Origin: Salticus scenicus
Lineage: Eukaryota > Arthropoda > Arachnida > Araneae > Salticidae
Length of the DNA: 64,000 bases
Direction of reading: 5' to 3'
NCBI GenBank assembly: GCA_963930645.1
Contig: CAWVNO010000528.1
Location: forward strand, 62,001 to 126,000
The notes below the pieces were generated by a model, which was given only the letters and a program-made list of their open reading frames with translations, was not told the origin of the DNA and did not search any database. This document shows positions 63,476-64,000 of this stretch, piece after piece; the stretch's first letter is position 1, and each line of letters starts with the position of its first letter. The translations under genes were made by a program, and so were the position numbers.

Positions 63476-64000
63476 TGAGGGGGGGGGGGGGGGGGGGGTT
63501 AAAAAATTAAAACATTATTTAAAAACAATTCACATTTAATTTAATACAAATCAAACAAATTTTATGATATTAATATAAAACACTCATTAAATATTTTTTA
63601 TCATCTCAATAGACAGCGACTTTATAAGTTTTAACTTCAAATATTTAAATAAAGATGTCTTTATAAATAGAGAAAAATATTTTTATGTTTTATTTACTAA
63701 ATTAGAAAAAATGAATAATATAAAAACTTTCTTCTTTTAAAATTATAAAAATTTCATCTGTAGTTGTAAATCTTATTATTTTTTTTTTTTTTTTCTTTCT
63801 TTTTTTAATAATTATTTTGAATAATTCTAAACAATTGCATACTTCTATTTAATATTTTGGGCTTAGTAAATCTAAACAACTTTAAAGCTTAATATATTTT
63901 GGAAAGCAATATATTATTCATATATTTATGTAAAAAATTAAGAAACGTACTTTTCATATAAATATACAAATAATTTTCTAGAAATTGGTATATACAGTGT
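63101..64000. other. No gene seen; AT-rich with a G run and a direct repeat
   Basis: It has (TTA)n at 63155-63180, (CT)n then (TA)n at 63443-63475 and a G run at 63478-63499. The stretches 63120-63420 and 63750-63985 are diverged direct repeats. Both include AAAATTATRAAAATTTCA, TAATTTAATATTTTGGG.*TAGT, AAGCTTAATAT and ACAAATAATTTTCTAGAAAT, with a period near 570 bp. Confidence 0.6.

Overview
This is a gene-poor, very AT-rich stretch of an animal nuclear genome. It is full of A/T homopolymers, (TA)n and other microsatellites, and layered transposons. The TE mix (BEL/Pao, gypsy, hAT, Tigger/pogo, mariner-like, piggyBac-like, Helitron, tRNA-derived SINE) and the style of the C2H2 zinc-finger array (CEECSKGFS fingers) suggest an arthropod, most likely a chelicerate such as a spider. 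That assignment is inference.

Only two loci look like host genes. The first is an 11-finger C2H2 array at 21457-22392, with decayed finger relics just upstream. The second is the terminal exon of an unidentified small membrane protein at 62629-62836, with a splice acceptor and a stop codon. All other coding sequence belongs to broken mobile elements: a BEL/Pao element on the minus strand (5870-12560), a LINE RNase H relic (5071-5434), a Tigger transposase tail (38430-38840), a Helitron N-terminal domain (50574-51287), and a gypsy element (56741-60649).

Layout: 1-5.8 kb holds HINE-like repeats, MITEs and the LINE relic. 5.87-12.56 kb is the BEL element, with a hAT inserted in its 3' coding part. 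12.5-14.4 kb is a cluster of SINE copies. 14.9-21.0 kb is a GC-richer unique island split by a 2.9 kb hAT (itself holding a 1.8 kb hAT) and by a 2.6 kb element with an 11-bp target duplication. 21.2-22.4 kb is the zinc-finger array. 23.6-41.9 kb is a mosaic of Helitron ends, HINE-like repeats, nested hAT elements and MITEs, Tigger and a mariner-like element. 42-44.7 kb is tandemly duplicated AT-rich DNA. 45-51.5 kb holds long inverted repeats, a 1.15 kb near-perfect palindrome and a decayed Helitron whose coding region is split by a G/C-rich minisatellite. 53-56 kb has piggyBac-like MITEs and a full-length SINE. 56.7-60.6 kb is the gypsy element with a three-level transposon nest. The last 3.4 kb holds a hAT end, a repeat relic and the membrane-protein exon.

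Most insertion boundaries were fixed by matching terminal inverted repeats (TIRs) with target-site duplications (TSDs), and in several cases by an uninterrupted paralogue inside the same window. The non-coding organisation is therefore better supported than any host function. I see no CRISPR, operon or cellular defence system. The most unusual structures are the 1.15 kb palindrome, the modular hairpin-headed repeat families, and the minisatellite inside the Helitron reading frame.
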